Part shown: positions 33,718 to 46,595 of the stretch, piece after piece
How the letters are laid out: each line of letters opens with the position of its first letter
How positions within the stretch are numbered: the stretch's first letter is position 1
Assembly: GCF_018320785.1 (NCBI RefSeq)
Contig: NC_054867.1
Coordinates: forward strand, 32,181,855-32,245,854
Direction of reading: 5' to 3'
Length of the DNA: 64,000 nucleotides
DNA from: Cheilinus undulatus
Lineage: Eukaryota; Chordata; Actinopteri; Labriformes; Labridae
Made by a program: the position numbers and the translations under genes
Notes under the pieces: model-generated
Told to the model about the DNA's origin: nothing
The model's database searches: none
The model's input: only the letters and a program-made list of their open reading frames with translations

Positions 33718-34137
33718 GTGAGTTTTTTTCTTTAAAAAAACGACAAAAGTCGAGTACTTACATGTCTGTAATCGCCATGTTTCGCGTTATTCCTCAGTAG
33801 CTACGCATGCACATCTTGCTAGCGGCTACGTCACATGCTTTGTTGCTCTTATTGGCTCGTTGAGATGTGACAGAACGTTCACCCAATCATACTGCTTGGA
33901 TTTTTCAAAGCCTCTGCCATTTCTCAAACATTTCCTATTGAAGCTTTCCCAGATGGATGGTGTGTCAGGTTACTTCGCTGTAGTATCACTGATAGAAAGG
34001 GGGCACGCCATTCTTCTGTCTCTTTCTGTGATACACTCTGAGCTCTGATCTCTTCTCTGTAGCTGGTATGCACTGTGCCAACCGCGCTATTGGTCAGGCT
34101 GATAGCTGTGTGTCATCTGCTGGATGATACTGCCTGA

Positions 34138-35298
34138 TAGTGATGCACGATAACTATTTTTTGAACTGATACAGATAACCGATAATTTCCTACTCCTGAT
34201 GGCCGATAACCGATAATAACTTGTAATTTTTTTTCAATTGTTGATTTAACAAAAGAAGTTTATTTGATGTGTTTATGCACATCTGGTGGTAAGAAGGGGT
34301 TACTATGTAGTGAGCAAAGATATTTATAACTAATTTTAACTAATATCACTCGTGTTTTTCAAAAAACAAAGAGCTATTCTGACTTTATAACTGTTATTTT
34401 AGTTCACTTTTTTAGTTAAAAATTTGTGTACCAAGTACAGCATACACAAACAACTGACAGGTTTTCCCCCATAAAACCAAATAATAACAGGCTGTCATGC
34501 TTAACAAATGGAGATATTTGGGGGTCTGGGATTTTTTGTGTTTTTTTTGCCTAAGCCAGAATTAAAGCAAGCTGACGTTTTACATAAAGATTAAAAATAT
34601 GCACTGACATAAGTCATATCAGAGATAGCTTAAGAATAAAAAAGTCCACCGTGGTCTGTGGCTAAACTTTTGTTCCTAACGTCGATCAGACTGAATGAAA
34701 CTACATCAAACAGAGCAGGCAGGTACACGTCTATGAAAGCAGCGATGGATCAGGAGACTGTCAGACTGATTTTGTTATTATAACGCTGCACCTTTTGGCT
34801 CTAGCAAGCTTTCTGCAGTTTTCAATGCCTGCTTAGGATCAAAGCTCTCTGTCCTGATGCCTGCGGCCTAGGCTATTGGCTGCTGCCACTTCGTTTTAAC
34901 GCTGTTAGGATGATGACTATAAGTGACTTATAAGATCCGTCAAGGACTTCTTTGTACTCTTTGCGACCTTTGCAGGGCAATTTCTACACACACAGTCACG
35001 TTACCCTCCCTGTAAATACTGAATAACGCCACTGTGTTGTTAGCATTTTAGTACAGGGGCTGCTACTTCCTCTTCTTCTCTGATGCTTTAACAGCGGGTC
35101 GTGTACTGCAGCGCCGCCTGCTGTTTTGGAATGTGTAGTCTCCTGAGAAAGAAAACAAACGCCAGCACTGGCGTGCTGACAACAATATATATGTTAACGG
35201 GACTGGTCGTCATGATATCGGACCGATAAGTGTGCTGTAATAATTTCCTGTTATCGGCTTGATAACTATCGGCCCGATAGTTATGGTGCACCCCTAGC
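34138..35298. mobile_element. hAT-type nonautonomous element flanked by TACTGCCTGA
   Basis: Left TAGTGATGCACGATAACTAT; right end reversed TAGGGGTGCACCATAACTAT. Direct repeats TACTGCCTGA lie at 34128-34137 and 35299-35308; the right edge has two extra bases before the repeat. The body is rich in CCGATAA words. No transposase recognised. Confidence 0.8.
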
Positions 35299-35308
35299 TA
35301 CTGCCTGA

Positions 35309-36985
35309 ACATGAGGGCCTGGGGTCTGCTCATCAGAAAGTTCAGGATCCAGTCAAATAGCCTGCTATAAACCCAGTGTGAATTTGGTGATATTGAAATC
35401 TCAACACTGGTCAATAAACGTGTGAAGACTCCTGCTGTAGCCTGTTGACATGTTTAATCTACTTCCATTAACAGCTCCAAGCACTGCATGACAGATGAAG
35501 TGGTTGCTGATAATCCTTCCAGCAGATGCTGCTGATTGTTCTGTCAACAATTCTGAACTTGTTAAAATGAGGGAAGTACACAGTGGGGCAATGACATGAT
35601 GGACATGTTTTTGTGAAAGATGATCTGTAGGCATCCAGGGTAAGTCAGGAAGGTCTTTGGATCCAGGTGCTTTAAAAGGATGAATTCTTTAAAAAGATCT
35701 ACACTGGTTTGCACAAGCTAAGTAAGTTCACACCTAGCCTAGTTTAAATGAAGGTCTTTATTTACAACAGAGCTTCATTCCTACTTACATTTAAGGTCAC
35801 CAGCTCAAATAGTTCCAAAGTAGGCAGAAGTTATAACTTGAATCTTACTCCAAGCTTTTGTGTGTAAATTAATCTGTAAATACAGTTTGCTGTAGCATTG
35901 TTTTGAAAGATTGAATAACATCAACAAATGGTTTTTGCAACTGGTAGCAGCTTGGTTTCTACAGTGTATCCTCTGTGGTAGATAACATTCCTCAAAAATG
36001 GCTAATGACCTTGTTTTGAACTACTGCATTCAGTTTCTACAAGCAAAAAAAATTCCATCTGTCCAACAATGAAGTACCATTTAAATCACCTTTCATTCAG
36101 GTGTCAGGAATCACTTTTGCTATCACTTAATCATGACCCTTTGTCATATTTCACATACTGTAGGTTAAAATTTGTGGAATTATCCATTAACTTTCAATCA
36201 GATACCCATTTGAAAACAATACTGTTAACAAAAAAAGAACATCCTGGGAGATATGGAAAGCATACACAAAACTATACATTCTTCTTAACCAGGGTCACAC
36301 TCATTTTCTTTTCCTCATTTTTTGATTTTTGCTGCAAAAGAAACACACCAGGACAGCCAGTTGAAGATTTTAATTGTCCTCCAATCTTTTATATTTCAGG
36401 TTATATCAGTTTTTAATGTCATCACGTAACTACGAGGTGTTTGTGGAGGGGGACTGGGAGACAAGCCGATCCTCAAGTCCAGCTTTAAGCACTGATGGAC
36501 TGTGTTGAGGGGAGGGCATGCCATGACAGGGCACAGTGTTTTTTTTTTTTTGTCGTATTATAGAAGCTTTCCTTCTTAACGACACTAAGACGGTGCATGT
36601 CCTTACAAATAAAATGGAGTATTGACTGTGATTATGGTTGCACAAGTAGAGACCAACAGTAGCTGGCTTTCACGTTAGCTGTTAGCTACAATGCTATCGC
36701 TATGATGTCTAGCTCGCAGATTCGTCTTGTTGTCTGAGTATTTCACTCTGACATGGCATGTCTTGCAAACAACTTGACTCCTGTCTAAGTTAGTACTGTC
36801 TTTAATGTTTTAGAAGCCAAAATAAGTCCACATATCTGCTATGAATACTGCTAGGTAGGCACGAGCAACTGGCTTGCTCAGACCAGAAGTCTCGCGTGAT
36901 CTCATTGTCTAAAAAGAAGAGAAGAGGGAAGAGTCAAATGCCTGCTGCCAACTATAGGTCAGGGGGTGAAATTACACCACAAATT
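35309..36985. other. intergenic, nothing recognised
   Basis: Mostly AT-rich sequence. A GC-richer stretch at 36430-36540 lacks a convincing ORF. Confidence 0.35.
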
Positions 36986-36989
36986 GCCA

Positions 36990-37108
36990 CATGAATGAAG
37001 TAAAAAAATAAGTAATGAAATATCGATTCTGCATTTTAAAATATCCATACAGTATCGCGGCACGAAATATCGCGATTTGAGTGTATTGATATTTTGTCCC
37101 ACCCCTAG
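36990..37108 (-). mobile_element. hAT right-end fragment (same family as 30475 element)
   Basis: AAATATCGATTCTGC, ACAGTATCGCGGCACG and TATTTTGTCCCACCCCTA; in reverse it begins TAGGGGTGGGACAAAATATC. The left end is missing. Confidence 0.65.
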
Positions 37109-39825
37109 TATAAAGCGATTGTATTTTCTAATTTTCTTATTTGGGGCATATTGGGGGGGGGGGGCAGAGTTTGTGCAGAGGTGTAGAGCACACAGGTAAA
37201 ACTCTACATGTCAGGACTTTGAGAAAATCCTTAATGGACCAGGTGACTTCGTTGACTCCTCAGCCCTTTTGAACAGACACTAAATTTAGCATGTGCATCT
37301 TTATGAGCTGCTAACGACACTTTGTGAACTTCATTGCCAACCAGTGAATGAAAAGGTTACTGGTGTAGTCTGTGGCACAGGGGAGACCAGAGACACACTT
37401 TCTCATCAGTTATCAGTACAACAGTGCCCAGATGTCTGTGTATTTCCTGGTTCTTTAAGGGGCCGTGAAACAATCATGGTGCAAACATCGTGTCTGAAAA
37501 GTATCAGAGTATTGAACATCGTGACATTCTTGGCTGTTAGCTGATTAATGGTAGTCGATGAAAGTTACTTTCAGTTGTTTGTCTTTTCAGAGACATTTAT
37601 ACACAAGAGGTATCCCCATGATTTATACTGTAGGATAAACAAAGCTTTTACTCATCAGTCTGGTAAAGTCAAAGGTAATTTCTGTCGCAGTATTTTAGTT
37701 AGGTTGGACATTACACTTGATTTGTTTAGATGAACCTTTTGTCCTTGTCCCTTAGGTTACAAACAACTCCAAAGGCTTTTGTGCTAAATTTTTAACAAAC
37801 CATACAGACATGTGTGCACATGTTTGTTTTTGTGGTGAAGTGACTCACACCAGCACCACCAGACCAGCGTCTTTTTTCAGGCCCTCTGCTCTTATCAAGG
37901 TTAACGTTCCTGCACATAAGACCATCCTGTTTTCAGCTCAGCAGAGAAATTTCACCCCTTGGTGTGAGGTTCAAACTAGGCAAAACACCGCACAACTGCT
38001 CAGCTTATGATATGACTGTCATATTTATCATCTGCTCAGTTCTTGGCCTGTAAATGGTGTCATTGTTGTCTAGGAGGGCAACACTCTATTGAGGCAGAGC
38101 TGCTCAACATAGGAAGAGTATGTCCACTAACAATGAGCCTTATTCATTACTGTCAGAATGGAAAATATCTTATTGCATGCACAAATATAAAACTATACAA
38201 AAATGTATGAATCAACAGCAAATAGCTTGTTGATCTGACTTGACTTTTCTTTAATTTGCTTTCTTTTAAATATGTAATTGTTAGTAAATCAGATGTCTTG
38301 CTCTGCCACTAATTTCATTTTTTCCAGTCACTTAAATTACCATGGTTTGCAGCTTGCACCACAAGTTTGTTTTGCAGTTAGGGATGGGATGATGAGAAAT
38401 TACCTTGGTTTCACTATTATTTCATCTCTAGTAGAAATGGTAGAAAGAAAATGGGAACATCTCTCATCCATTGTTATAAATCACTGAATAATAATAAATC
38501 AAATTCCAGGTTTAGAGTGATTGCTGCTTACAGACAGGAGGAAGCATTGACATCCCCTGACTACAGATATGGAGGAATATTTTGTTTTTCTTCAGTTGGT
38601 GCATGATACGCTCACTTTGGTGTGTAGTACTGGGTAGTGTTTGACACTGAAGCTGTAACTGTTTTTCAATTTTAACCACAAGACTTTCCATCACATATCC
38701 AAGTGTTTTTCTCACATGTTTGAAGTGAAACTGTCTGCTGTGTAATGACCACAACCACGAGTTACTACAAGGGATGAGTCTGTGTTTTGTCACACTGACA
38801 CTGCAGCAACCTTGAGTCCAGAAAGCTTTTTTGTAAGCAGAGAGCCCACAAGTATGTTGCAGTTTTTTACTTTTTTTAGAATAAGTCTCAAAATTATTAG
38901 TAGTTATTCTGCATGCAAGAGCTCTTCATGGCTGAAAGTATGAACCAAGCGAACCTTGGCAACAGTCACCAAACACCACCTGTCATGGCACAGTCAGTGC
39001 CCAAGTCAGGAAGGGAACACATGATTAGTGTTTAGTCTGAGTGTGACCCTTTCACTCAGTTAAATGACTTCCTTCTTTGCATACTGCAAATGGATTACTC
39101 CAAGATTTCTCACAACAAACTATCAAAAATATAGGTTTATATGCTTAGAATTATAGATTTTGGCCTTTCAGAATCTCTCGCTTTTTTTTTTTATGACAAA
39201 TCATCTTAATGGAGCCTATCAAAAATAGCCATGGGTAACTGCTTAGAAAAAGCAGTGTTTTTTGATGGGAACTTTGGCAGTTGACGTTGCTGGTAGGACT
39301 GAGTGGTATCCATTTTTAATATCATAAAAACCTCACCTTTCCTGTGGTATACAGCATTACAGCCAGGTGCTTTTAAACCACATTATGAAAAAAGAAAATC
39401 AAATTTGAACTAATTCACAATATTTCCTACTGGAATTGTCAAATCGCAGAAGGTGCAATATTTCTTTTACCTGAAATGAGTGTCAAAATACCAGTTTAAT
39501 ACATTTTTTTTGCAGCAGAGATGTTATGCTCTTACACATCATCCAAACATTCAAGTGTCAGTTTTTTCTAGAATAGTTTGCAAAAGTCAGACTTTTCTTG
39601 CTTTTTAATGTTTGTCTTTTTAAAAATGAGAGACACAAAGTCATCACTCTCTTCAATACAACTCATATTGAATTTGATATGAGTCAAAATAATCACAGTC
39701 AGATCTTTTTGAAACCGTTTAGCCTTAGTTTAATCTACCAATAAATATTAAATATTATAATATATAATTATTTATTGGTTGTTTGTTGAGAAATTAATCA
39801 GATAAGGAACTTAATAATAATTGCA
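37109..39825. other. intergenic, little recognised
   Basis: A G run at 37151-37164 and a lone hAT-like left end (TTAGGGATGGGATGATGAGA) at 38379. Otherwise no supportable gene or repeat. Confidence 0.3.
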
Positions 39826-39829
39826 TATT

Positions 39830-40500
39830 AAATCGCAATTGCAATATTGGGTGAGGATTTTTTTTTTCCAAAATCCCTTAGCCATACTAGCCAAACACTT
39901 GCCAGCATGCACATGCAAGCACAACAAGCAGAGCAAGTGACTCTACAGGTGTTTCATTCAATCCATTTACAAAATGCTTTCAGTAAAAAAATTCACCACG
40001 CTATGAAATAATCATGGAACATTACGAGACGGAGATGTTTTAAAGTTAAATGCAAAGCCGGAACTACACTCCAGGCGTGCTGCTTGAATTGTGTATTTGA
40101 TGAGTTTGATGAGGGAAAGGCGGAATACCGTCTGCTTACATTGAGTTGGCACAGCAGGTCCAAACTCAGCAGCGGCGATCTAAAAGAAGCTCGCACCGAC
40201 AACTGAAGGTAACAAACCTATTACTAAGACTATAGGAATTACGGCAATGGACGAATTTGCCAAAATGTTGAAGTATCCCTTTAAAGAGAAAGGAGTATTT
40301 TTTTTAACCATTCTAAAAAGGATTGACACTTAAATACTTGCATATTGTGCATAAAATCTCTGCTGCTGCAAAAAATGAATGTATTAAAGTGGTAATTTGA
40401 TTCATATCAAGTTAAAGAAATATTGCAGCTTCTGCAATTTGTAAATTGCAGCAGGCCATATTGCGATTTAATCTCATTTGTGATTAATTGCCCAGCCCTA
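39830..40500. mobile_element. hAT-type repeat (right end clear, left end decayed)
   Basis: AAATCGCAATTGCAATATTG and GGGTGAGGATTTTTTTTTTCC at the left, and GTGATTAATTGCCCAGCCCTA at 40480-40500. In reverse the right end is TAGGGCTGGGCAATTAATCA, a common fish hAT terminus. Confidence 0.55.
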
Positions 40501-40799
40501 GCAGCCACAGTGATGTAAAATAAACCCACCACTGCTCCTTCATGTCTCATTTCACTTTAGAAAATCACAGACAGCTCAGTGGACGGAACAAAGGTCATCT
40601 GAACCTTTTCTTAATGTTCTCTTATTTAATTTGCAGTCCATAACAAATTTATTTTTACTGTGGTTAAGTTCATGTTAAAATCATTGATCCACCTCTGAAA
40701 CAGGACTGGATCCAAACAGGAAGACAATTTATCTTAGTTTAACACTGTAGAAAAATCCATAATGGACAAAATTAATTTAACATGCCATATAAAAAGATT

Positions 40800-40893
40800 A
40801 TAAAATGCCATAAAAAGAGTGAGATTAAATGCAATCAATTACAGAAATATTGAGATTAATTGCGAGAAAAAATTGTGATCTTTTGACAGCCCT
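40800..40893. mobile_element. hAT right-end fragment
   Basis: ATTAATTGCGAGAAAAAATT then GATCTTTTGACAGCCCTA. In reverse it starts TAGGGCTGTCAAAAGATC. The left end is not found. Confidence 0.5.
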
Positions 40894-41804
40894 AATTTTT
40901 AAGCTTTTACATTATGAGGGTCTCATATTTTTTGCAATATAGTCATGCCTCTTTTTTATATGTTGTGAATGCTCATGTTTATTTTTTCATCAGTTTATTT
41001 GTCATGGGCTATTATTGTTTTATCTAACTAGAGTGCAACTGATGCCATGCATTCCAGATTTCTATACATGGTCTATTTGCAGTCCCTGTCCCTGGTTAGG
41101 GTTTTAAGAATTGACACACATGACACAACAGAATGATATAGACATTAAGGACTGACAGTTACAGCAGATAAAGATGGGCAACCACATAGAAGCATCAAAA
41201 CAACAGCGAGGCAGACAAAGACAGGCAGCCACATACATATATTGAGATTACAGAATTGCAATTTATTCAGCAGGCCTATTTCATGCATTCAACTCCTGTG
41301 ATCAAGGGAAAAATGTGTCCTCCACATTTTGACTATTTTGTCTGGTGGAACAGTTGTGTTGTTACTGAACCAGAATGTCATCGATTGTTGATGGGGTGAC
41401 CAGAGGAAAATTACCTCAAGTCAGACTTACTTTTAGTTACCTGCCTAGACATGCTCCACCTAATCTAGTCATCACAAACCCCAGGAGCTTGAATTTTACA
41501 AGTTTAACATGCATGACCAGTACAGGCTAGTGTGTAAACACATGATGGCAAGACTTAACAAGTCCAGGTGCAAACTGCCTGCACTTGTTGAAAAGAGTAT
41601 TTTAAAAAAATATCTCATACTTTTGGTGTACGTGTGACCTTTCAGTGTTTAGAATAGCTGCATTCAGTCATTCAATTCCTTTTTATCCAGCCCACCAATG
41701 AGAAAACAGACACTGTAATAACTCTTTCTTTTTCCTGTAATTATTAGCCGACCTTCTCAGACCATGTTTGCTATTTTCTTTTATTGTTGCTATACACTTA
41801 GTTT

Positions 41805-42906
41805 TATAGGTGTCAAAAGTACTCACATTGGGGAGCGGGTGGCCTAGTGGTTAAAAGCGCTCCCCTTGTATGCGGGCGGCCCGGGTTCGAATCCGGCCTG
41901 AGGCCCTTTACCGCATGTCTCTCCCCCACTCTTGACCCTGTTTCTGACTCTATCCACTGTCCTCCTCTATCTAATAAAGGCACAAAAATGCCCAAAAATA
42001 AATCTTAAAAAAAAAAAAAAAAAAAATTTCACATTCATTACTCAGGTTGAAGTATAGATACTAGGGTTTAAAAAAGACTTCTGCAGAAGTTGAAATATCA
42101 ACTCAAGTAAAAGTGTAAAAGTACTGGTTTCAAATCTACTTAAAGTATAAACGTAAAAGTAATGTAAGGGGGTAAAAAATGCCAATAAGAACAAAAGCTT
42201 AGGCTGTGTCATAGGGGCCTATAGTGCACTACCCCACCTCCCCAAAAAAACCTTTTTCTAAAGGTCATAATGACTATAATGTTATATTAAAATATTAATG
42301 TTGAAAAAATTGGTATGCACCTATTTCAGCTGCATTTATGCCCATTGAAAATGAATGCATTTCAGTACAATGCAAATACATTTAAGAACCATATATGTGT
42401 AATACCAGCCTCCTCCTTGTTGGTGCTTGGTTGGGACATTTCGCTCGAGTTCTCTTGAGTCTCTGCCAAAGACATCTTGGTAGTAGGCTACATAAGTCTG
42501 CTATTTCCTTGCTGGAGTGTGACCTGATTTGTGTCGTGAGCAGGTGCGATGGATAGCGTACAAACCAATAGGGTGTCAGAATGGTGTTATGTTTATTCTT
42601 CTTATCCAACCACAATCAAATTCACTCTATCCGGATAGTGCGATTTATCTGGATAGGTTTTTGGGTTTTTGTTCGTGTTTTTTTAAACGATGACAAGCCA
42701 GAATGAAAACAAGTTGAAATGAAATAGGAGTAACAAGGCTATTTTTAAAATGTAAGGAGTAGAAAGTACAGATAATTGCTTGAAAATGTAAGGAGTAGAA
42801 GTAAAAAGTAGGCTGAAAATTAATTACTCCAGTAAAGTACAGCTACCCAAAATTTCTACTTAAGTAAGGTAACGAAGTATTTGTACTTAGTTACTTCACA
42901 CCTCTG
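41805..42906. mobile_element. hAT-type element, TSD CTTAGTTT, carrying a nested SINE
   Basis: The left end TATAGGTGTCAAAAGTACTC pairs with a right end that in reverse reads CAGAGGTGTGAAGTAACTAA. Perfect CTTAGTTT repeats flank it at 41797-41804 and 42907-42914. The body has ACTTAAGTA/AAAGTAC words like the fragment at 8231. The SINE at 41830-42028 splits it. Confidence 0.8.
41830..42028 (+). mobile_element. tRNA-derived SINE with clear A and B boxes, TSD TCACATT
   Basis: A box TGGCCTAGTGG (41840-41850), B box GGGTTCGAATCC (41883-41894), body CCGCATGTCTCTCCCCC and CTGTCCTCCTCTATC, and a poly-A tail ending 42026. TCACATT direct repeats flank it at 41823-41829 and 42029-42035. Internal to a hAT element, so younger than it. 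A real tRNA gene is excluded by the long body and A tail. Confidence 0.9.
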
Positions 42907-42914
42907 CTTAGTTT

Positions 42915-43412
42915 GATTATTCTGATGTTTAATAATGCTCTAAATAATTCTTAGAATAAAATCAATTTAATATTTTATGCAGGCATATTTTATTTATAGA
43001 TTTCAGATAAAATGTATCTTTCAGCAACAGGCTTTTGCACTAACCCTCTCTGGAGTTTGCTACCATGCATTCTGTTTAAACATTTGCATTATTAACCTAT
43101 TAAGCAACGTATTTGTTTAAGCTAATACTGGCTTTGAGGAAGAGTGATAACAGAGCAGCCTGAAGTGTTGCACTAAACAAGGGAAACAGCTTCTCTCACT
43201 GCAGCGTAGCCAGTAACCTTTGGCCTACATAATACAGCTACAAGCGCCAAGCATAAGTGCAGGCACAAAAGCCCAGCTGTCACTGCACTGTTATATCATT
43301 TTGTCACTTTTCAGGAAATTTAACCACAGCAATGTACGCTTCAGTGTTAAAAGGTCAAGCATAAAGACAGAAAAAAACCTGCTGGTGACCTTAAGGTAAA
43401 GGGAAAGAGTAC
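42915..43412. other. intergenic, nothing recognised
   Basis: AT-rich sequence before the GC-richer block at 43.4-43.8 kb. Confidence 0.35.
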
Positions 43413-43770
43413 CTGAGAAAGGTCGCTTCACGTCAGTAGTCTGTGCTTCTGTATTATGCGTCCATTTAGCCCTAGGTGAGATTCATCGGATGCCTTTCGG
43501 GTAAAATAGATTCCTAGATGCCCCAGTCTCCCCAGGACAAGTGTTCTCTCCAGCTCTGATCATGAGTGAGCCCATGAGTGGCGGTCTGAAAGAGCTGTGT
43601 TTGTGTGACAATGAGGGAGAGACAGAGTGAGGGAGGAGAGGGCGGGGACAGTGTGTGTTTCTGAATGAGCAACTTAAGGCGGAGATTGTTTGAAGAGGCC
43701 GCATGGTCTCACAGTAAAGAAGAAAGGATTTGTATAACGGCAAGGAAAGCAGCATGGCTCTGTGGGCGGG
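43413..43770 (-). promoter_or_regulatory. candidate upstream exon/promoter block (minus strand), possibly for SLC6 copy 1
   Basis: A GC-richer block in otherwise AT-rich DNA. On the minus strand it has a GC box (CCCGCCC) and pyrimidine-rich CTCCTCCCTCACTCTGTCTC, and ends at a good donor TTTCTCAG|GTACTC (exon edge 43413). The first coding exon of SLC6 copy 1 has an acceptor before its ATG, so a noncoding exon must lie upstream; this is one candidate, 17 kb away. Speculative. Confidence 0.25.
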
Positions 43771-43946
43771 TGTGTAGGTCGCCAGAACACTATGTCCAAC
43801 AAAAGTGAAAAGAGTTATGATTCATAAAGAATGAAAATAGTTTTTGTGCTTGCAGGCGGAAATTTTAAATTTTAGGTCAGTTGTCTATATAATGATTTAA
43901 ATGAATTTTGGAGATTCAGAAATATCAATAATAATCAAGAAACTAG

Positions 43947-44030
43947 GGATGCACACGGTTAGCCGGTTAAACAGCTAAATTCAGGTATCAAATTATGTGG
44001 CGCAAGATTTACAAGTCAGTCAAACTAATA
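43947..44030 (+). mobile_element. hAT left-end fragment
   Basis: TAGGGATGCACACGGTTAGC followed by CGGTTAAACAGC, a hAT-like terminus without a detected partner. Confidence 0.5.
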
Positions 44031-46060
44031 ATGTATCATTTTCTTTAAAAACACAGACCTGAAATCCTGGTCAAATGCTCTTTTAAAACTGTAATTCAGT
44101 CTCCCGCCACTAGTAGCTGCTGTAGATTCAGTTAATGGCCAGTGCCTCCCTGCCAAAGCTTTACTTATAGCACGTTGCTGGATGTAAACATGAGAGGCTG
44201 AGCATTTAGCGTGTTGTTGAAGCAGCACAGTATTGCAGTGTTTTGAACTAGAAAATGGAAATAAAATTGTATGTAGGCTGTTGAGGGTAATACTTAAGTA
44301 TAACTACTCAATCAAAGTAATGAATAACCACGTTAAGCACAGTATTAATCTGCTAAGAGGAGCAAAGGCTGGTGGAGCTTGCTGCTAATTTTAGCCACAC
44401 TCTAATTGGCACAGCAGCTTTCCATCATAAAATCACTGACACAATGAGCCTGTGATGAATTTGATTGTTTTTAAACCCTTCTCTTCTTTAGACTAATTGG
44501 TTAAATGCAATTTAAATACGTGTTAAACCAAATAAGGAAATAGCTGTTTGGATATCCTTACAAGCCTCAGATTCTGCTCATTTTGTATTATCGCTGAGAA
44601 GTAAACATCTACTCTTTTTGAAACAATACCAAATTTTGAATTTTGATACAATACTTGTCAAATCATACACATTGATATCTGTTTCAATACCATAACAGTA
44701 GAAATGACCTCTGAGTCACCCAAAACTGTTTAAGTTGTGTTGTTTTTTGTATCAAACATAATTGTTTCGTACTGCGCCCTAGTGCAATTACTCCCCCTCC
44801 CCTCTTCCCTGCTGCCTTGCTTTCACATCAGCACAGGGTCCAAAACTAACTTTTTCACTTACCAGCCAGGCTTGTACTTGCACATTGTCATGCAGCTCAG
44901 AAGATGAAATGTATCTACATTGCAGATATAATGGTTTTTGAGTAGACAGTAGACGTTTATGCAACTCCACCTTCGGGCTACAACTTGTGTGTATCTATGA
45001 GGCAAGTCATAACAGATCAACTGTTGACTAAAATGTAATAGTTTCTATTGTGTATTTAGAAGCACCCTTTGTCATTTTTGATTCCCAACCTGCACATCAG
45101 AAAGGGTCACTGAACACATACTAAAAATAGATATATTGTTTAATGAAGTTAAGTAAAAGTTAAAATTTATAAGATTTCACTAAAAACTAATCTATACCCC
45201 AAATAAATTTTTCCTCTGAGTTGCCATTAATAATCCAGAAGACATGTCAGCAGTAATTCTGCTCTCTGTCTGTAATATCTTATCTCACTAATGTAATTGG
45301 CAGCCTGTCTGTGTTGATTTGCATGACACACTGTTGCTCCAGTTGCCCTTTTCTACTTCTCAGAAGACTTCTTGGGCAAACTGGTGCCATGAAAAAATCA
45401 TGAATATGTACACATTTTCAATAAAATTCAAAATAATTACAACTTTTTGCTTTAGTTTGCCCCTCTCCCCATCCCCTATTATGTCACTTCCCCTGTGAAA
45501 CACATAATGCTCATGCTATGTTTCATTTACCTTGGATGTCAAAGCTGGAAATTATATTGCACACAAGTTGAACGCTTTTCATTTGTTAGGAGTTCATAAC
45601 TGGGGATCAGGTGACATCGCTGTTTGTCTCCTCTGCTCTCTATCTGTCTGGACCTTTTCTGGAATGCTAAATAGACTTAAGCTGAAGTCAGGCTGCACGA
45701 TTTCAACAAGATATTAACCTGTCAGCCATAGTAATTCTGGGCATGTCAGCCCCTAAAATCTGTTGTTTTGCCTCATGTAGTTTGTCGCAGTTTACAACAA
45801 CAAAGAACACATCTGAGACACTTCTCCTTCTTTTCCACTTTCCCTTTGTGTGCACTTGTAATTAACTTAAAGACCCAAATAAGGAAAAAATATAGAAAAA
45901 AGGTGGGTTAGTGCTACATGGGGTCAAAGGTATCCAAAACTATGTCACCAGGATCAGATGCTTTTCAGGATAGCAGGACAAAGATATAAAAAGAGAGTGA
46001 TGACTTGCCCGTTAACTTATCAAAAAAAAATAGTCCATAGTGTTAGATGGTAAGCTGACA
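44031..46060. other. intergenic, nothing recognised
   Basis: AT-rich sequence without a supportable ORF or a repeat I can name. Confidence 0.35.
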
Positions 46061-46064
46061 TGCT

Positions 46065-46091
46065 AGATGGATGTGTTTCACACATCCATCT
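46065..46091. repeat. perfect 11-bp hairpin
   Basis: AGATGGATGTG, loop TTTCA, then CACATCCATCT, at the outer edge of the copy B segment. Copy A has only one arm, so the hairpin marks a junction particular to copy B. Confidence 0.8.
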
Positions 46092-46319
46092 GGGAAAGTT
46101 TCAATAGGAAATGTTTGAGAAAAGGCAGAGGCTTTGAAAAAAAAACTCGGAGTGTGATTGGGTGAACGTTCTGTCTGTCACATCTCTACGGGCCAACTAG
46201 AGCAACAAAACACGTGATGTAGCTGCACATACGCAGCTACTGAGGAATAACGCACAACATGGCGACTATAGACATGCAAGTACTCGACTTTTGTCGTTTT
46301 TGAAAAGAAAACAACTCAC

Positions 46320-46412
46320 TGCTGTTCTTTGTTCTTCTTTTAACAAAGAAATGCTGTGAAGTTCTGATAAAACTGGCACCTTAGCAGCCTCAACGCTGAT
46401 GTCTTTCACCAT
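46320..46412 (-). pseudogene. first-exon-like ORF (31 codons), RecQ-helicase-like start, copy B
   Basis: Minus strand MVKDISVEAAKVPVLSELHS then ISLLKEEQRTA and donor GCA|GTGAGT. Same length and splice site as copy A. The rest of the gene was not found. Confidence 0.45.
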
Positions 46413-46542
46413 CATTGCACTGGCCTCCTCTCACTGCTTGTTTACGTCACGACTGCTGCGCCTGAAAGTACTGCCCCTGGTTGCTGATTGGCCCTGTAAC
46501 TTTCTAACCGGGCCCAAACGGTTCAGATGGGAGCTTTGCAAG

Positions 46543-46595
46543 ATGGATTCACCAGTGAAAAACAAGGAAACGGGCTTATCCATCTGCTATGCAAG
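46543..46595 (+). pseudogene. divergent first-exon-like ORF, copy B
   Basis: Plus-strand ATG opens MDSPVKNKETGLSICYA and ends at GCAAG|GTTAGT. It mirrors the 53-nt unit of copy A. Confidence 0.4.

Larger units (their letters stand above)
33436..33962. repeat. ~520-bp promoter-like segment, copy A (inverted relative to copy B at 46084-46600)
   Basis: Matches 46084-46600 in the opposite orientation over the whole length. Both copies hold a 130-base gap between divergent ATGs, with a CCAAT box (GCTGATTGG in reverse), a short first exon on each side ending at a GT donor, and further CCAAT-type words downstream. It looks like the promoter region of a two-gene mobile element or duplicated host locus. 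Confidence 0.75.

Noticed and set aside
41840..41894. tRNA gene (A and B boxes)
   Set aside because: It continues into a SINE body with a poly-A tail and target-site duplications, so it is a tRNA-derived SINE.
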